DNA of 64,000 bases from positions 47,431-111,430 of the IMG/VR virus record IMGVR_UViG_3300033145_001087; one strand, written 5' to 3'. This document shows positions 52,683-59,143 of this stretch, in pieces; the stretch's first letter is position 1; each line of letters opens with the position of its first letter. Position numbers and translations under genes: made by a program. Below the pieces are notes generated by a model. That model made no database searches, had not been told where the DNA came from, and worked only from the letters and a program-made list of their open reading frames with translations. The DNA comes from a virus.

Positions 52683-52814
52683 ATGATTAAATGGATTGAA
52701 AACTTATTCAAACCAACATATTTGGACTGGATTGAATATGAAGCACGTATAAATATGCTGGATGATTTCCATTTCCAGCAGAAAGTCAGAAACAAAAACA
52801 TAAAAAGACTTTAA
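52683..52814 (+). CDS. Small Trp-rich protein (43 aa)
   Basis: ATG 52683 lies 5 bases after GGAGGTGA. MIKWIENLFKPTYLDWIEYEARINM ends in a basic RNKNIKRL. Amphipathic. Coupled to the previous gene; role unknown. Confidence 0.55.
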   Translation: MIKWIENLFKPTYLDWIEYEARINMLDDFHFQQKVRNKNIKRL

Positions 52815-52830
52815 TTTTTTTTTCTTCTTC

Positions 52831-52862
52831 TTGTCACGGGTAGGGAGTGACAATTTTTTTTT
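52831..52862 (+). terminator. Hairpin + T-tract terminator
   Basis: TTGTCAC (52831-52837) and GTGACAA (52847-52853) form a perfect 7-bp stem and are followed by a T8 run. It closes the 51872-52814 block. The TTGTCACGG sequence recurs in the other noncoding regions. Confidence 0.65.
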
Positions 52863-53120
52863 GCGACAGAGTGACGCCGCTTTATTGCCCTTATTGATGT
52901 TATTGATAGTTCCGGGACTTCTGATGGTTTTGTTACTTAATAGTAGTAAATTCGGCTACTGACTGACGCCGGTTAGGTTGGGCTTATTGGCTTTTATTGA
53001 TGTTTCTGGGAGTTTGACCGCTCCGGGGCAATATTGACCGCACCGCTCCTCAACTGTCGTCAGGGCGTCCTAAGCCTAACCGCACCGCACCTATGCCCAT
53101 CCTATGACTACTCCTTAGTG
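52863..53120. repeat. GC-rich intergenic region with degenerate ~93-bp direct repeats
   Basis: No supported gene in about 260 bases. Two units begin with TGACGCCG(C/G)TT (52872 and 52964) and continue with a TTATTGGC/TTATTGCCC ... TTTATTGATGTT ... TTCCGGGACTT/TTCTGGGAGTT pattern. Several ACCGC(A/T)CC words follow (about 53026-53092). The composition differs sharply from the AT-rich surroundings. It may be a noncoding RNA, an origin-like region or acquired DNA. Confidence 0.45.
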
Positions 53121-53125
53121 ACAAT

Positions 53126-53140
53126 AGAAAGCTTTATATA
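53126..53140 (+). promoter_or_regulatory. Promoter of the 53193 block
   Basis: ATAGAAAGCTTTATATAGTG contains BRE-like purines and a TATA box, about 60 bases before ATG 53193. The same AGAAAGCTTTATA(T/A)AG sequence is used at 54175. Confidence 0.75.
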
Positions 53141-53192
53141 GTGATACTATATATATACTATTATGTAGTAAAATCACTGCATGGAGGCAAAA

Positions 53193-53393
53193 ATGACATA
53201 CAGCATAAGACACGGAGAGTATAATGGGCATAAAACTATGTCTATTGATAAAGTGGAAGTAGGAAAGCGACCATTTAGCTTTACTTTTGGTAGGGCAAAG
53301 GCAGAGGCAGTAATAGCCAATATAGGAGCTATAAAGGCATTTATGGCGGAAACGGCTCCAATAGCAACACCACCAGAAAAGGTGGATATTTAA
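53193..53393 (+). CDS. Small beta protein (66 aa)
   Basis: ATG 53193 is preceded by GGAGGCAAAA; an upstream in-frame ATG at 53181 lacks an SD. MTYSIRHGEYNGHKTMSIDKVEVGKRPFSFTFGRAKAEAVIANI may be a beta sheet plus helix; the end is Pro/Ala-rich. The TAATG overlap couples it to the next gene. Unknown family. Confidence 0.6.
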   Translation: MTYSIRHGEYNGHKTMSIDKVEVGKRPFSFTFGRAKAEAVIANIGAIKAFMAETAPIATPPEKVDI

Positions 53394-53524
53394 TGCCAAT
53401 ATGGGCAGACCTTGAGGGGCTAGAACCTACCGACAAAGAGGTAGAAGAAGCAACAGAACGCAGCACAGGCATACCCGTGACTATAAAGTGGAAAGATGGT
53501 CATATATCAGAGGTGAGATACTAA
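53393..53524 (+). CDS. Small acidic protein (43 aa)
   Basis: MPIWADLEGLEPTDKEVEEATERSTG then a strand (VTIKWKDGHISEVRY). Coupled by TAATG on both sides. Role unknown. Confidence 0.55.
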   Translation: MPIWADLEGLEPTDKEVEEATERSTGIPVTIKWKDGHISEVRY

Positions 53525-53661
53525 TGAGATGCCTATGGTGTGGAGAAGAGGGAATAATAGGATATTGTGACAAAAACTGTGAACGGAGTCACAAAGTCCT
53601 TATAGTGTTAAGCGGGAAGGTAGGAATATCTTATCCTGAATCAATAGAGGCATCGGAATGA
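53524..53661 (+). CDS. Zinc-finger mini protein (45 aa)
   Basis: MRCLWCGEEGIIGYCDKNCERSHK has C3/C6 and C15/C19 plus His23, a likely single zinc site of HNH-finger style. The C-terminus is a short beta strand and acidic tail. Last gene of its block. Confidence 0.6.
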   Translation: MRCLWCGEEGIIGYCDKNCERSHKVLIVLSGKVGISYPESIEASE

Positions 53662-53789
53662 TGCCTTATTTTTCTTTTTCTTTATCCGGCAGACAAACTA
53701 CTTCTATATATATACATAATACGCTTAATATGACTACTGAAAGGTTCTGGGTAACTACAAGTCAGTAGTATAGGTAATAGTGATATGGT

Positions 53790-54125
53790 GGGTAGGGACT
53801 ACTATATAGCACTATATCATATGTATTATTACCTTGTTATACCTATTGTATTATATATATGTAGGTATAATCATTGTCACGGATTCCTCTATATAGCACT
53901 ATATCCTATATTAATATATATGCTCTTATTAAGGTTGTATTGTTATAGTGTTTATAATTATTGTCACGCCTTACTATATGTTCTTATTATATACTCTATT
54001 GGGGGTATATACTGTCACGGAATTCCCTAACCTTTCCTATACCTATCCTATACTCTCTCCTTATATAACTACTACTACCTTAGGGGTATATATTGTCCCG
54101 TTATTTTGTGGTCTAATTCTTAAAA
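53790..54125. repeat. AT-rich region with ~87-bp degenerate direct repeats and TGTCACGG boxes
   Basis: No supported gene. CTATATAGCACTATATC occurs at 53802 and 53889, and ATTGTCACG at 53873 and 53960: the same 87-bp period. Two more TGTC(A/C)CG boxes (54013, 54094) each follow GGGGTATATA(C/T). Long Tyr/Ile-rich frames here lack ribosome binding sites. The layout suggests protein-binding iterons (origin or partition) or a repeat RNA; not tested. Confidence 0.5.
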
Positions 54126-54133
54126 ATTAATAC

Positions 54134-54163
54134 CCTTAGTATACCTATAGTGATATACTAAGG
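54134..54163. promoter_or_regulatory. 10-bp inverted repeat next to a promoter
   Basis: CCTTAGTATA and TATACTAAGG form a perfect 10-bp dyad with a 10-base spacer, ending about 10 bases before the palindromic promoter. It may be an operator, or a terminator of upstream transcription. Confidence 0.5.
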
Positions 54164-54170
54164 AGAAAGC

Positions 54171-54196
54171 GGAATAGAAAGCTTTATAAAGCTTTC
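54171..54196 (+). promoter_or_regulatory. Promoter embedded in a perfect 20-bp palindrome
   Basis: GAAAGCTTTATAAAGCTTTC (54177-54196) is a perfect palindrome that contains the TATA box TTTATAAA. A dimeric repressor bound here would cover the TATA box; the symmetrical sequence also allows bidirectional firing. Confidence 0.65.
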
Positions 54197-54272
54197 GCAT
54201 ATTCATATAGTAGATTGAAATATATATATATTCAGACAATTTTGAGGTCTGAATGAGTTTAATGAATTAGAG

Positions 54273-54326
54273 AGTTCCCTATGTGGAACTTAGTTTTGAG
54301 GATGGAGGGAATCCAGTTCCATCCTC
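54273..54326 (+). promoter_or_regulatory. Two-hairpin 5' leader
   Basis: AGTTCC/GGAACT (54273-54290) and GAGGATGGA/TCCATCCTC (54298-54326, 9 bp) lie in the leader of the 54353 gene, after a TTCAGACAA/GAGGTCTGAA-like dyad. They end 14 bases before the SD (GGAGGTGA, 54340), so they may tune translation. Confidence 0.5.
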
Positions 54327-54352
54327 ATTATATTCATTTGGAGGTGAAACCA

Positions 54353-54526
54353 ATGGTAGAAATATATAAACACAGCATAAAAGGAATAACACTAGGAAAG
54401 ATTAACCAACTTGAACAAACAGGTACATATACCAGGGATATAGTAATAAAAGGAGAAGATAACTCTGAACTTAGGATAAGATTGTTCAGTAAAACAGAAG
54501 CAGGCATCTTACCAATTATGAAATAA
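54353..54526 (+). CDS. Small beta protein (57 aa)
   Basis: ATG 54353 is preceded by GGAGGTGAAACC; a longer frame from 54281 would run through the leader hairpins and lacks an SD. MVEIYKHSIKGITLGKINQLEQTGTYTRDIVIKGEDNSELRIRL is beta-rich, suggesting a small sandwich or barrel. It has its own regulated promoter. Unknown family. Confidence 0.6.
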   Translation: MVEIYKHSIKGITLGKINQLEQTGTYTRDIVIKGEDNSELRIRLFSKTEAGILPIMK

Positions 54527-54559
54527 GTAGAATTAAATTAATGTAAAGAGGTGAATAAG

Positions 54560-54724
54560 ATGGAAAAATGTCATAAGTGCGGATATAAGGAAACAACATT
54601 AGATAATATGAAAGAGTGGGAAAAAAACAGCGTTGAAATCTTTGAACCCGGTGCGAACATATTAAAGAAAGCAATATTTGAATTGGATGAAAGGCTTGAA
54701 AAACTAGAAAAGAAAAGGAAATAA
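54560..54724 (+). CDS. Half zinc-ribbon with coiled coil (54 aa)
   Basis: MEKCHKCGYKE gives one CxxC knuckle; the remainder is a helix (ILKKAIFELDERLEKLEKK). Dimerisation could complete the zinc site. SD GAGGTGAATA. Role unknown. Confidence 0.6.
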   Translation: MEKCHKCGYKETTLDNMKEWEKNSVEIFEPGANILKKAIFELDERLEKLEKKRK

Positions 54725-54734
54725 GAGGTTAAAA

Positions 54735-54938
54735 ATGCCAACCATTACATTTAAAGTAGGAGATAGAGTTAAACGAGTAGAGAGCGACCATATGGGTATG
54801 TATAAAGGAGATACTGCTACGGTTATAGAACTTTATAGTGATTGCGGTTTTAAATTAGATAACTATGAGGGTATTCACTCTAAAGAAAATTTTAAAAAGA
54901 TTTCGGTATCAAATTGGAAAAAAGAAATAGGAGGCTAA
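54735..54938 (+). CDS. SH3/KOW-like small protein with NWKKE tag (67 aa)
   Basis: VGDRVKRVESDHMGMYKGDTATVIELYSDCG is a KOW/SH3-like beta-barrel pattern common in phage small proteins. The last residues VSNWKKEIGG carry the recurrent tag, followed by SD GGAGGCTAAA of the next gene. Function unknown. Confidence 0.65.
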   Translation: MPTITFKVGDRVKRVESDHMGMYKGDTATVIELYSDCGFKLDNYEGIHSKENFKKISVSNWKKEIGG

Positions 54939-54939
54939 A

Positions 54940-55284
54940 ATGGGAAGTGTAAATAAAAAAGATATAGTATTATTAAAAGCATTTGTTAAGAGGGAAGCAG
55001 AAGACTTTACTCAAGGTAAAAACAATACATATATTAGGGTTTATCTTGATTTACTCTTAAAAAAGGTTCAAAAATTAAAGGATGTAAACTTTGTAACTTT
55101 TAACTGCTATGCTAGGGTAGGTAGTCGTATCAGGTCTTTGATGTTAGATTGCAGAACAGACTTCTCAGGAAAAAGAAAATTATACAATTATAGTATTACA
55201 TTATGTCCTTGTGGAAATATAGCCCATACTGGTTTTGTAACAAAGGAGGTAAAAAATGGAATACGAAGAAAAGGAAAGCATTAG
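54940..55284 (+). CDS. Hypothetical protein (114 aa)
   Basis: Helical N-terminal half (KKDIVLLKAFVKREAEDFTQGKN, YLDLLLKKVQKLKDVNF) and a beta C-terminal half with several Cys (FNCYARVG, LDCRTDFSG, LCPCGNIAHTG) that may bind zinc. The end overlaps the next gene by 29 bases. Not recognised. Confidence 0.55.
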   Translation: MGSVNKKDIVLLKAFVKREAEDFTQGKNNTYIRVYLDLLLKKVQKLKDVNFVTFNCYARVGSRIRSLMLDCRTDFSGKRKLYNYSITLCPCGNIAHTGFVTKEVKNGIRRKGKH

Positions 55285-55375
55285 TCTTTATACGGCTATA
55301 CAAGATAAAGATGAAGAAAAAATAGATGAATTAATGGAAAAAGCCGAGAAAGGAGAAGTAATAAAAATAATGTAA
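55256..55375 (+). CDS. Small acidic helical protein (39 aa)
   Basis: ATG 55256 after AAAGGAGGTAAAA, an excellent SD, inside the previous gene. MEYEEKESISLYTAIQDKDEEKIDELMEKAEKGE is a helical hairpin candidate. Role unknown. Confidence 0.6.
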   Translation: MEYEEKESISLYTAIQDKDEEKIDELMEKAEKGEVIKIM

Positions 55376-55388
55376 AGGAGGTACTAAT

Positions 55389-55547
55389 ATGAAAAACAAA
55401 ACAGATAATATGACAATAGAGGAATTACTTGATGAATCTGAAAGGTGTTTAATGATGGAGTGTGAAATGACGGTTAAAAAAGCAAAACTAAAAACAAATG
55501 ATTTAGCCGAACAAACACTATCAGAACAAAATTGTGAGGTAATTTAG
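55389..55547 (+). CDS. Small acidic protein (52 aa)
   Basis: SD AAAGGAGGTACT precedes ATG 55389. MTIEELLDESERCLMMECEM is a helix with two Cys, followed by KKAKLKTNDLAEQTL. Unknown. Confidence 0.55.
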   Translation: MKNKTDNMTIEELLDESERCLMMECEMTVKKAKLKTNDLAEQTLSEQNCEVI

Positions 55548-55676
55548 ATGATGTATGATTGTGTTGAAACAAAAAACTCCTTTTTTTGTAAAGGATGTGG
55601 ACAAACTATAAGAAGTAAAATCTATCCTACTTGTGGAACAATAAAAAATAATAATAAGGAGGCAAAAAATGAATAA
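55548..55676 (+). CDS. Zinc-ribbon mini protein (42 aa)
   Basis: FFCKGCGQTIRSKIYPTCGT gives CxxC and one more Cys (plus Cys5), a partial zinc ribbon. Abuts the previous gene (TAG-ATG) and overlaps the next by 8 bases. Confidence 0.55.
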   Translation: MMYDCVETKNSFFCKGCGQTIRSKIYPTCGTIKNNNKEAKNE

Positions 55677-55911
55677 GGTAGACATTGTAATTAGTATGAT
55701 GATGTTTTGTTTCATAACATTTTTAGTTGTAATCCTCTATGACCAACTTGTTTTAAACCCCATTGTTGATGAGGACGCAAACCAAATATGTATGGCAACA
55801 GGATATAATTTTTTTGAAAGTTATAGCCGTATTCCATTAACAAGGGATGTAAAAGGCTTGAAATGCAAATATGTTGAACAGTATCGGCAAATTGATTTAA
55901 ATATAAAGTAA
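55669..55911 (+). CDS. Small single-pass membrane protein (80 aa)
   Basis: Residues about 4-27 (IVISMMMFCFITFLVVILYDQLVL) form a membrane helix; the remaining 50 residues with two Cys and ending KCKYVEQYRQIDLNIK are probably extracytoplasmic or cytoplasmic depending on topology. Paralogue-like layout to 58574. SD AAGGAGGCAAAA. Confidence 0.6.
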   Translation: MNKVDIVISMMMFCFITFLVVILYDQLVLNPIVDEDANQICMATGYNFFESYSRIPLTRDVKGLKCKYVEQYRQIDLNIK

Positions 55912-55932
55912 ATTAATAGGAGGCAAAACAAA

Positions 55933-56136
55933 ATGGAACCGGATGAAACAATGCTACTATTATGTAGCCTAAAAAGTGTATGGGATGGAGAAACATACCT
56001 CTGTCTTGATGATGTAGGAATACCAGTATTGAGTGGATGGTATGAAGAAAACGAAGGGGATAAAAGAGTTCATAAAGAATGGAAGTATCTTAAAGACAAG
56101 TGGGTAGAGCAGACTGACGCCGCTTCGGAGGAATAA
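55933..56136 (+). CDS. Small protein, paralogue of 56268 (67 aa)
   Basis: YLCLDDVGIPVLSGWYEENEGDKRVHKEWKYLKDKWVEQ aligns with the 56268 protein (DENDVPVLDGWVELAKG ... KYIDNKWVNQ). The end VEQTDAASEE is encoded by the GACTGACGCCGCTT motif found elsewhere. SD AGGAGGCAAAA. Confidence 0.6.
   Translation: MEPDETMLLLCSLKSVWDGETYLCLDDVGIPVLSGWYEENEGDKRVHKEWKYLKDKWVEQTDAASEE
56111..56125 (+). repeat. TGACGCCG motif inside a gene end
   Basis: AGACTGACGCCGCTT, in frame as Q-T-D-A-A; matches 58092 (AGACTGACGCCGGTT) and intergenic copies at 51581, 52872, 52961 and 61524. Confidence 0.55.
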
Positions 56137-56137
56137 A

Positions 56138-56257
56138 ATGGCAGGAATAATAGATAATGTAAAAGTAAGGGTAAGAACGCATAACCCATCTAATGTTAAA
56201 AGTGGGGAATTTAGAAACATAGATGAAGCAATAGCCTTTTTAAATATATTAAGATAG
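56138..56257 (+). CDS. Tiny basic protein (39 aa)
   Basis: MAGIIDNVKVRVRTHNPSNVKSGEFRNIDEAIAFLNILR: a beta-beta-alpha shape. SD GGAGGAATAAA partly lies in the previous gene's end. Unknown. Confidence 0.55.
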   Translation: MAGIIDNVKVRVRTHNPSNVKSGEFRNIDEAIAFLNILR

Positions 56258-56267
56258 GAGGTAAAAA

Positions 56268-56498
56268 ATGAACTTAAAACATCCTGACCAATTATTAAAA
56301 AAATTAGAAAACTTTAAAGAAACACCGTGGAATTTTTATGCACGGATACTAATAGATGAAAATGATGTTCCTGTTTTAGATGGGTGGGTAGAATTAGCTA
56401 AAGGAACCCGATATTATCCTGTCTATAAGTATATAGACAACAAATGGGTAAACCAAGAGGGTGTGAAAGAGGAAGAAGAACTAAACTTTAATATATGA
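56268..56498 (+). CDS. Small protein, paralogue of 55933 (76 aa)
   Basis: Shares D-V-P-V-L-x-G-W and K-Y-x-D-N-K-W-V-x-Q with the 55933 protein, plus an N-terminal helix. Acidic end EEEELNFNI. SD AGGAGGTAAAA. The duplication within 300 bases suggests local tandem copying. Confidence 0.6.
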   Translation: MNLKHPDQLLKKLENFKETPWNFYARILIDENDVPVLDGWVELAKGTRYYPVYKYIDNKWVNQEGVKEEEELNFNI

Positions 56499-56508
56499 GG
56501 TGAAAAAA

Positions 56509-56619
56509 ATGAGTAGTTCCGAAGAAAAAAATAATGAACTTGCTTTTGAAGAAGGAGTAGCTATTAAATGCCCTCATTGTGGAGAGGTAATATATAAAGA
56601 GGAATTTGACAATGATTAA
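56509..56619 (+). CDS. Single CxxC mini protein (36 aa)
   Basis: Acidic front (SSSEEKNNELAFEEG) and IKCPHCGEVIYKEEF: one zinc knuckle. SD GAGGTGAAA. Overlaps the next gene by 8 bases. Confidence 0.55.
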   Translation: MSSSEEKNNELAFEEGVAIKCPHCGEVIYKEEFDND

Positions 56620-56749
56620 ACCTATATACGCAGAAGTAAGTAAAATACCTTTAAAGTATCTTGAATATATCTTTCCTGATATAGATGGATTTAAGACCTC
56701 AGTAAAAACAGGTAAAGTTTATGCTAAAATAGGAGAAAAAGAGGCATAA
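56612..56749 (+). CDS. Small protein (45 aa)
   Basis: MIKPIYAEVSKIPLKYLEYIFPDIDGFKTSVKTGKVYAKIGEKEA. Alpha/beta; closes its block just before a new promoter. Unknown. Confidence 0.5.
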   Translation: MIKPIYAEVSKIPLKYLEYIFPDIDGFKTSVKTGKVYAKIGEKEA

Positions 56750-56755
56750 AGGAGA

Positions 56756-56772
56756 ACGAAACATTTATAAAG
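56756..56772 (+). promoter_or_regulatory. Promoter of the 56826 gene
   Basis: ACGAAACATTTATAAAG provides BRE and TATA; identical in 15 bases to the promoter near 61036. Start expected near 56797, before ATG 56826. Confidence 0.8.
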
Positions 56773-56825
56773 AACACTTCATTTATAGACTATAGCCAAA
56801 TAAAATTATTTCGGAGGTGAAATAA

Positions 56826-57464
56826 ATGGCAAAGGAAAAAAAATTAAGTAAGATAGAAATAACCAATGTAGAAACTGGTCAGGTATTACCATATATGGTT
56901 AGAGGGAACCCAAATAAAACAACAGTAGGAAATACTGTATTCGGTCCCTTGAACTCTATAGGGTTTGCAGAACTACAAGCACTGGGACACCAAGTATATG
57001 ATGAAAAGGATTGGTGTAAATTAATCAGAGAGAAACTCGGACTCTCAGAGGCAGCAGTTGGTAAAAGGGGTAGCGATTGGTCTACAATAGAATCAAGAGA
57101 AAAACTAAAGGTAACTGTTGATGGACTAAGTTTTAATCCACCTCTTAAATCAAGTGGAGAAGTTCCTGTAGAAAGTGATATAATGCCAACACCGGCATCT
57201 ATACCTAGTGTAATGGCAAATGTTGCACCTGTAAAGAAAGCAACTGTTATCTCACCAAAAGCTAAAGATGCACCGATTAAAAATGAACAGGAAGTAATTA
57301 GCCAAATACACGCTTATCTCGAAAAAGGAGTAAGTGAAGATAAAATAATCGGCGCACTAACAGGACAAGTTGGTCAGAAAAGAGCAGATGTTTTATTTAA
57401 GATGGCAACTGCCCCAGTAGTAGCACAACCACCAACAGAAGCACCTTTGGACTTTACCTTTTAA
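56826..57464 (+). CDS. Hypothetical early protein with DFxF C-terminus (212 aa)
   Basis: Strong promoter and SD (CGGAGGTGAAATAA) suggest high expression. Front domain: beta strands (KIEITNVETGQVLPYMVRG) and helices with GFAELQALGHQVYDEKDWCKLIREKLGL. Then comes a Pro/Val/Ala linker (about 115-150), a helical domain (EVISQIHAYLEKGVSEDKIIGAL) and TEAPLDFTF at the end. The gene at 51872 has the same architecture and final motif. Possibly a pair of nucleic-acid metabolism proteins sharing a partner; unproven. Confidence 0.65.
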   Translation: MAKEKKLSKIEITNVETGQVLPYMVRGNPNKTTVGNTVFGPLNSIGFAELQALGHQVYDEKDWCKLIREKLGLSEAAVGKRGSDWSTIESREKLKVTVDGLSFNPPLKSSGEVPVESDIMPTPASIPSVMANVAPVKKATVISPKAKDAPIKNEQEVISQIHAYLEKGVSEDKIIGALTGQVGQKRADVLFKMATAPVVAQPPTEAPLDFTF

Positions 57465-57490
57465 TTTTTTTTATTTTTTATAGGTGAAAA

Positions 57491-57751
57491 ATGATTAAGG
57501 GATTTAAATCAGGAAGATACTATGTATTACATAAAGACGGGTTTGATAAGATTAGGTGGAATTCGAAAGGGAGAATGGACTTTTTAAAAGATGGACAGCC
57601 CCACCAATGTAATGACGGGTCAGAATCTTTTGCTAGTTTTTTTGATTCCCCAGAACCAAAAAAAATATGGGTATTTTCAACATCCTTAGATTATTTTTAT
57701 GAAGTCCTACCTAAAATTACCAACTGGAAAAAAGAAATGGAGGTAAGATAA
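57491..57751 (+). CDS. Small beta protein with NWKKE tag (86 aa)
   Basis: FKSGRYYVLHKDGFDKIRWNSKGRMDF and a C-terminal FYEVLPKITNWKKEMEVR. Beta-rich; the tag codons contain GGAGGT, the SD of the next gene. SD ATAGGTGAAAA. Confidence 0.6.
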   Translation: MIKGFKSGRYYVLHKDGFDKIRWNSKGRMDFLKDGQPHQCNDGSESFASFFDSPEPKKIWVFSTSLDYFYEVLPKITNWKKEMEVR

Positions 57752-57752
57752 A

Positions 57753-58028
57753 ATGAGTAGAATAAAAACATTAATAGAAGCCTATGAACGTGCAGGAGAT
57801 ATTGATTTAATTGTAACAGAAAATAGAAAGGTGGCTACATATTTCTCCTATAAAGATGTTATGGAACTCTTACGGACTGATAGAGACCTTAGGAATATAA
57901 TAGCTTTAAGACTTCTTTTTAAAAAACAAGAACAGAAGGAGAAATCATTAATACATCTACACAAGGAACAAAAAGAAGAAATAGAGAAATACAACAGATT
58001 TATAGAATACTTAAAAAAGGAGGTATAA
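57753..58028 (+). CDS. Helical protein (91 aa)
   Basis: MSRIKTLIEAYERAGDIDLIV then two long helices (VMELLRTDRDLRNIIALRLLF; HLHKEQKEEIEKYNRFIEYLKK). Coiled-coil-like end. Unknown function. Confidence 0.55.
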   Translation: MSRIKTLIEAYERAGDIDLIVTENRKVATYFSYKDVMELLRTDRDLRNIIALRLLFKKQEQKEKSLIHLHKEQKEEIEKYNRFIEYLKKEV

Positions 58029-58030
58029 AA

Positions 58031-58300
58031 ATGAATGATGAAGAAGATATAACCTTTGATATGATATTTGAAAAAGAAGAGGTAGTCGAGCAGACTGACG
58101 CCGGTTCCAGGACATCTGAGACACACCCTTTACCTAAGGGTTGTGATGGTTGTCCACAAAAGGAAACAGACGAAGAGGGAAACTCTTGGTGTGCTGACCA
58201 TACTGGGGAAACTATTTGCGACTACTCCATAACTGCAACAATAGAAGAAGAGGATAGCGTAGAATCTATTGACCTAGATTTAAACTTTGAAATTATGTGA
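58031..58300 (+). CDS. Acidic Cys-containing protein (89 aa)
   Basis: Front half acidic (DEEDITFDMIFEKEEVVEQTDAG); middle has CDGCPQ ... WCADHTG ... CDYS, a plausible zinc site; acidic end VESIDLDLNFEIM. The EQTDAG stretch is encoded by the TGACGCCGGTT motif at 58092. SD AAAAAGGAGGTATA. Confidence 0.55.
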   Translation: MNDEEDITFDMIFEKEEVVEQTDAGSRTSETHPLPKGCDGCPQKETDEEGNSWCADHTGETICDYSITATIEEEDSVESIDLDLNFEIM

Positions 58301-58310
58301 AGGGATAAAA

Positions 58311-58466
58311 ATGGCAGCCCATATTTGTAGATGTTGCGGATTTGGAAGGTGTGCCTTTCTTTGTGAATTGTGGGGTATTTGCCTATTTTGTCACATTAAA
58401 CATTTTTTGAGAATACCTATTAAAAAGAACCCAGGTAACAAATTCATAAATTACACATACGAATAA
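58311..58466 (+). CDS. Cys-rich mini protein (51 aa)
   Basis: MAAHICRCCGFGRCAFLCELWGICLFCH has eight Cys/His candidates in the first 28 residues, then a basic tail. Could bind two zinc ions. SD GAAGGGATAA. Unknown. Confidence 0.6.
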   Translation: MAAHICRCCGFGRCAFLCELWGICLFCHIKHFLRIPIKKNPGNKFINYTYE

Positions 58467-58478
58467 AAGGTGACTACT

Positions 58479-58577
58479 ATGAGTGAGATAAATATAGGAA
58501 TAATAATAGGAATGGTTAGTGTTGTTATAGGATACGGCATATCTTTTTTAATGGATAAAAAAAGAGGTAAAAAATGA
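58479..58577 (+). CDS. Tiny membrane protein (32 aa)
   Basis: INIGIIIGMVSVVIGYGISFLM is a single membrane helix; end DKKRGKK is positive (cytoplasmic). SD AAAGGTGACT. Four-base overlap with the next membrane-protein gene. Confidence 0.6.
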   Translation: MSEINIGIIIGMVSVVIGYGISFLMDKKRGKK

Positions 58578-58867
58578 TAAATAAAGAAACCGTAAGTAAC
58601 CTTTTTTATTTTTTGGTAATAATCCTTGTAATATTTTGTTTTTTATCCTTAATTATTACAACGGATAGTTATACAAATATCGTAAGAACAACCTGTATTG
58701 AAAACAATTATACTGAATACGATACTAAACTAGGTATATATCCTTTTACCGACTTAACATCTGTAACCTGTTGGAATTGGGTATTTGTTTATGCAGGGGG
58801 TAGAAATAATTTATTAAAAGGAGAATATATAAGATTCCAAATTAATAAAGAAGGTGATAAAAAATGA
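58574..58867 (+). CDS. Single-pass membrane protein (97 aa)
   Basis: Membrane helix at about 9-30 (LFYFLVIILVIFCFLSLIIT); outer part contains two Cys (TTCIENNYTEY, TSVTCWNWVF). Layout (TM then short Cys-containing domain) is like 55669. SD GAGGTAAAAA. Confidence 0.6.
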   Translation: MINKETVSNLFYFLVIILVIFCFLSLIITTDSYTNIVRTTCIENNYTEYDTKLGIYPFTDLTSVTCWNWVFVYAGGRNNLLKGEYIRFQINKEGDKK

Positions 58868-59007
58868 GTAAAATAAGAAGAGGAGAAGCAACTTGCCCAC
58901 AATGCGGTAGAGATATTATAAGAGTAAAATCAGGACAACGACTGAAAGCAAAAGGCTATCAAAGAGAAAGATGCCTTGTTTGCGGATATTACCTAAAAAA
59001 GAATTGA
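58864..59007 (+). CDS. Zinc-ribbon mini protein (47 aa)
   Basis: CPQCGRDIIR ... RCLVCGYYLKK: two CxxCG knuckles 22 residues apart, a textbook zinc ribbon. Arg/Lys-rich. Could bind nucleic acid or the transcription apparatus. Confidence 0.7.
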   Translation: MSKIRRGEATCPQCGRDIIRVKSGQRLKAKGYQRERCLVCGYYLKKN

Positions 59008-59015
59008 GGGAAAAA

Positions 59016-59141
59016 ATGGGAACAATAAAAAAAGAAAAAAAAATAGTACAGGGAGAACTATTATTATCATCATGTAATCCTATTATTATAGAAACGGATT
59101 ATGATGGAACAATCTATATTTATAAAGGAGTTTATAAATAA
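59016..59141 (+). CDS. Small protein (41 aa)
   Basis: Lys-rich start then beta strands (GELLLSSCNPIIIETDYDGTIYIYKGVYK). SD GAGGGAAAA. Unknown. Confidence 0.5.
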   Translation: MGTIKKEKKIVQGELLLSSCNPIIIETDYDGTIYIYKGVYK

Positions 59142-59143
59142 GA

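Noticed and set aside
53785-54130. Tyr/Ile-rich plus-strand open frames of 60-81 codons
   Set aside because: They lack ribosome binding sites, overlap the 87-bp DNA repeats and have low-complexity AT-driven composition.
54281-54352. Longer N-terminus for the 54353 gene
   Set aside because: The extension reads through two stable leader hairpins and the SD; GGAGGTGA is placed for ATG 54353.
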